Origin: Spirochaetales bacterium
Lineage (GTDB): Bacteria; Spirochaetota; Spirochaetia; DSM-27196; SKKC01
Direction: 5' to 3'
Assembly: GCA_007121695.1 (NCBI GenBank)
Contig: SKKC01000090.1
Location: forward strand, 1 to 7,993
Length of the DNA: 7,993 bases
Part shown: positions 6,713 to 7,993 of the stretch, piece after piece
Layout of the letters: each line of letters opens with the position of its first letter
How positions within the stretch are numbered: position 1 is the stretch's first letter
Made by a program: the position numbers and the translations under genes
The notes under the pieces: model-generated
What the model saw: the letters and a program-made list of their open reading frames with translations, nothing else
The model's database searches: none
What the model was told of the DNA's origin: nothing

Positions 6713-7993
6713 TCGCCGCGCCCGATTCCCGTGGCGCGTTCCATGGCAGCCATGGTTTCAGCAACGAGCGCGGGCAGCCGTGCTATGCCCGACCGCGCGG
6801 AGTCGCGGGCGTTGTTCCGTATATCGTCTTCAATGGTCCGGCATGCAAGAGCCAGCCGCAGAGCAGACACGGTCCCTGATGCACCGTGCATCCGGTGTAC
6901 TGCGTTCTGCGGACTGACTGAGTGTTGTGCTTCACGCAGGTATTCGGGGACGGCCGTATAGAACTCCTGTATCATCATCCTGGCAAGTTCAGAATCACCC
7001 GCGGTACGTCGGGTGAAGCGCTCGTAGTCGAACAGCTGTGTGCCCGACACCGCCGTATCGGGAGCAGGCGGGGGTGGCTCTGCGGTGCCGGCACAGAATC
7101 TGGCGACCGTCTGCTCGAGCGCCTCCGGTGTGAAGGGCTTCACGAGGTATCCGTTCATGCCCGCTTCTTCGCACGCGCGCTGGTCTTCCACGTAGCTGCT
7201 CGCGGTCAGCGCAACAATGGGCACGGGAGTGCGATCTGCACCGGCTTCCCATGCGCGTATGTGCCGCGAGGCGGTCAGGCCGTCCATTATCGGCATGTGC
7301 ATATCCATAAGCACCAGGTCGAACGTGTCGTGCTGCACCGCCTCGAAAGCCTCCTTCCCGTTCTGTACGGACACGGCGCGAACTCCGTACCGTGCGAGCA
7401 CCGCGTGCACGAAGATCTGGTTCGCACGGACGTCTTCGGCAAGCAGTACCCGAAGCGGCGTACCGTCTGCTGTGTCAGCGATCGTGGTGTCTGCTTCGCG
7501 TTCGTCCACTTCGGCGCGTGTAAGTGGAAGCCGGAACGTGAAGGTTGAACCTGCACCCGCGTCGGACGCGCAGGCGATCTGTCCGTCCATGAGGCTTACC
7601 AGCTCGTGACAGATCGCGAGACCAAGGCCGGACCCCCCGTATGTACGGCTTATTGTGTCATCGGCCTGGCTGAATCGCTTGAACAGTCGCGTCTGTTTTT
7701 CCGCTGGAATCCCGATACCGGTGTCACGCACCGACACGATCAGAGTGGTGTCAGTCTCGTGCACGCCGGCTTCTGCCGCGCATTCGACGGTCACCGCGCC
7801 TTCGTGGGTGAACTTGATGGCGTTTGACACCAGGTTAATGAGTATCTGCCGGATTCTGCCTGCGTCGCCGACAAGCCGCGGTGGCACTGTCGGAGAGATC
7901 TGCACGTCAAGCAGAATTCCCTTCGACGAGGCTCCGTTTGCGAGCAGGTGGCACGATTGCTCCACCAGCAGCCGCGGGTCGAAGGTATCGTGC
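6709..7993 (-). CDS. Hybrid sensor kinase, C-terminal part (HATPase-REC-Hpt)
   Basis: This gene enters from the right edge with no start in the window. The frame is open to 7993, and the extra residues HDTFDPRLLVEQS fit the usual link from a HisKA domain. A GTG at 7965 is therefore not the real start. The order is: HATPase with the N-box LVSNAIKFTHEG, RDTGIGIP and GGSGLGLAI; a receiver with AED, phospho-acceptor Asp at 7303-7305 (LMDMHMP) and the Lys in YLVKPF; and a C-terminal Hpt domain whose phospho-His is at 6895-6897 (AVHRMHGASG). The canonical HxxKG of Hpt is HxxHG here. This is a complete phosphorelay set (BarA/ArcB-like layout). The sensor input lies outside the window. It is co-translated with the AAA-type ATPase downstream. 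Confidence 0.93.
   Translation of the reverse strand, partial: HDTFDPRLLVEQSCHLLANGASSKGILLDVQISPTVPPRLVGDAGRIRQILINLVSNAIKFTHEGAVTVECAAEAGVHETDTTLIVSVRDTGIGIPAEKQTRLFKRFSQADDTISRTYGGSGLGLAICHELVSLMDGQIACASDAGAGSTFTFRLPLTRAEVDEREADTTIADTADGTPLRVLLAEDVRANQIFVHAVLARYGVRAVSVQNGKEAFEAVQHDTFDLVLMDMHMPIMDGLTASRHIRAWEAGADRTPVPIVALTASSYVEDQRACEEAGMNGYLVKPFTPEALEQTVARFCAGTAEPPPPAPDTAVSGTQLFDYERFTRRTAGDSELARMMIQEFYTAVPEYLREAQHSVSPQNAVHRMHGASGTVSALRLALACRTIEDDIRNNARDSARSGIARLPALVAETMAAMERATGIGRGD

Noticed and set aside
6922..7548. A 208-codon plus-strand frame opposite the hybrid kinase
   Set aside because: It is antisense to the receiver and Hpt domains. The peptide is Arg/His/Cys-rich with no domain.
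7963..7965. GTG as the start of the hybrid kinase
   Set aside because: The frame stays open to the window edge, and the residues before this codon (HDTFDPRLL) fit the normal linker between HisKA and HATPase. The gene is simply truncated by the window.

Overview
The window looks like chromosomal DNA of a GC-rich (high-50s percent by eye) free-living bacterium. A spirochaete is the best guess. This rests on the combination of a Pcs-type phosphatidylcholine synthase (known in Borrelia), a cytosolic REC-PAS-PAS-HisKA_2 kinase, a small exported jelly-roll-like protein and a flavodiiron-type protein, not on any marker gene. No rRNA, tRNA, CRISPR array, insertion sequence or phage gene is visible, and coding density is high.

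Left part (1-2342, minus strand). A NatA-like ABC ATPase (1431-2342) overlaps its NatB-like permease (209-1444) by 14 bases, giving a two-gene exporter operon. After a 117-base gap the same strand starts a further gene cut by the window edge (1-91). Its 30 visible residues resemble the N-terminus of FprA-type flavodiiron proteins, and it has a perfect AGGAGG ribosome site with an inverted repeat next to it.

Middle (2343-3449). A monocistronic gene for a secreted protein of about 252 residues (2486-3244, minus) is bracketed by a plausible sigma-70 promoter (3324-3352) and a very strong intrinsic terminator (2431-2460). The 3245-3449 gap is divergent and also serves the plus-strand operon on its right.

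Right part (3450-7993). On the plus strand a phosphatidylcholine synthase (pcs, 3450-4169) overlaps by 26 bases a 620-residue soluble histidine kinase with its own N-terminal receiver domain (4144-6006). Converging from the right on the minus strand is a hybrid kinase (6709-7993, 5' end outside the window) with HATPase, receiver and Hpt domains. Its TGA stop overlaps the TTG start of a compact AAA-type ATPase (5981-6712). The ATPase and the plus-strand kinase share 26 bases at their 3' ends, so the two signalling operons collide tail to tail with no room for a terminator between them.

How it fits together: the exporter and flavodiiron-type genes may form one transcription unit. The two operons at right suggest signalling linked to membrane phospholipid synthesis on one side, and a kinase-coupled ATPase on the other. 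The Hpt of the hybrid kinase and the receiver of the soluble kinase could form a phosphorelay, but that is inference. The least ordinary items are the pcs-kinase and kinase-ATPase couplings. Nothing here is clearly a new defence or mobile system.
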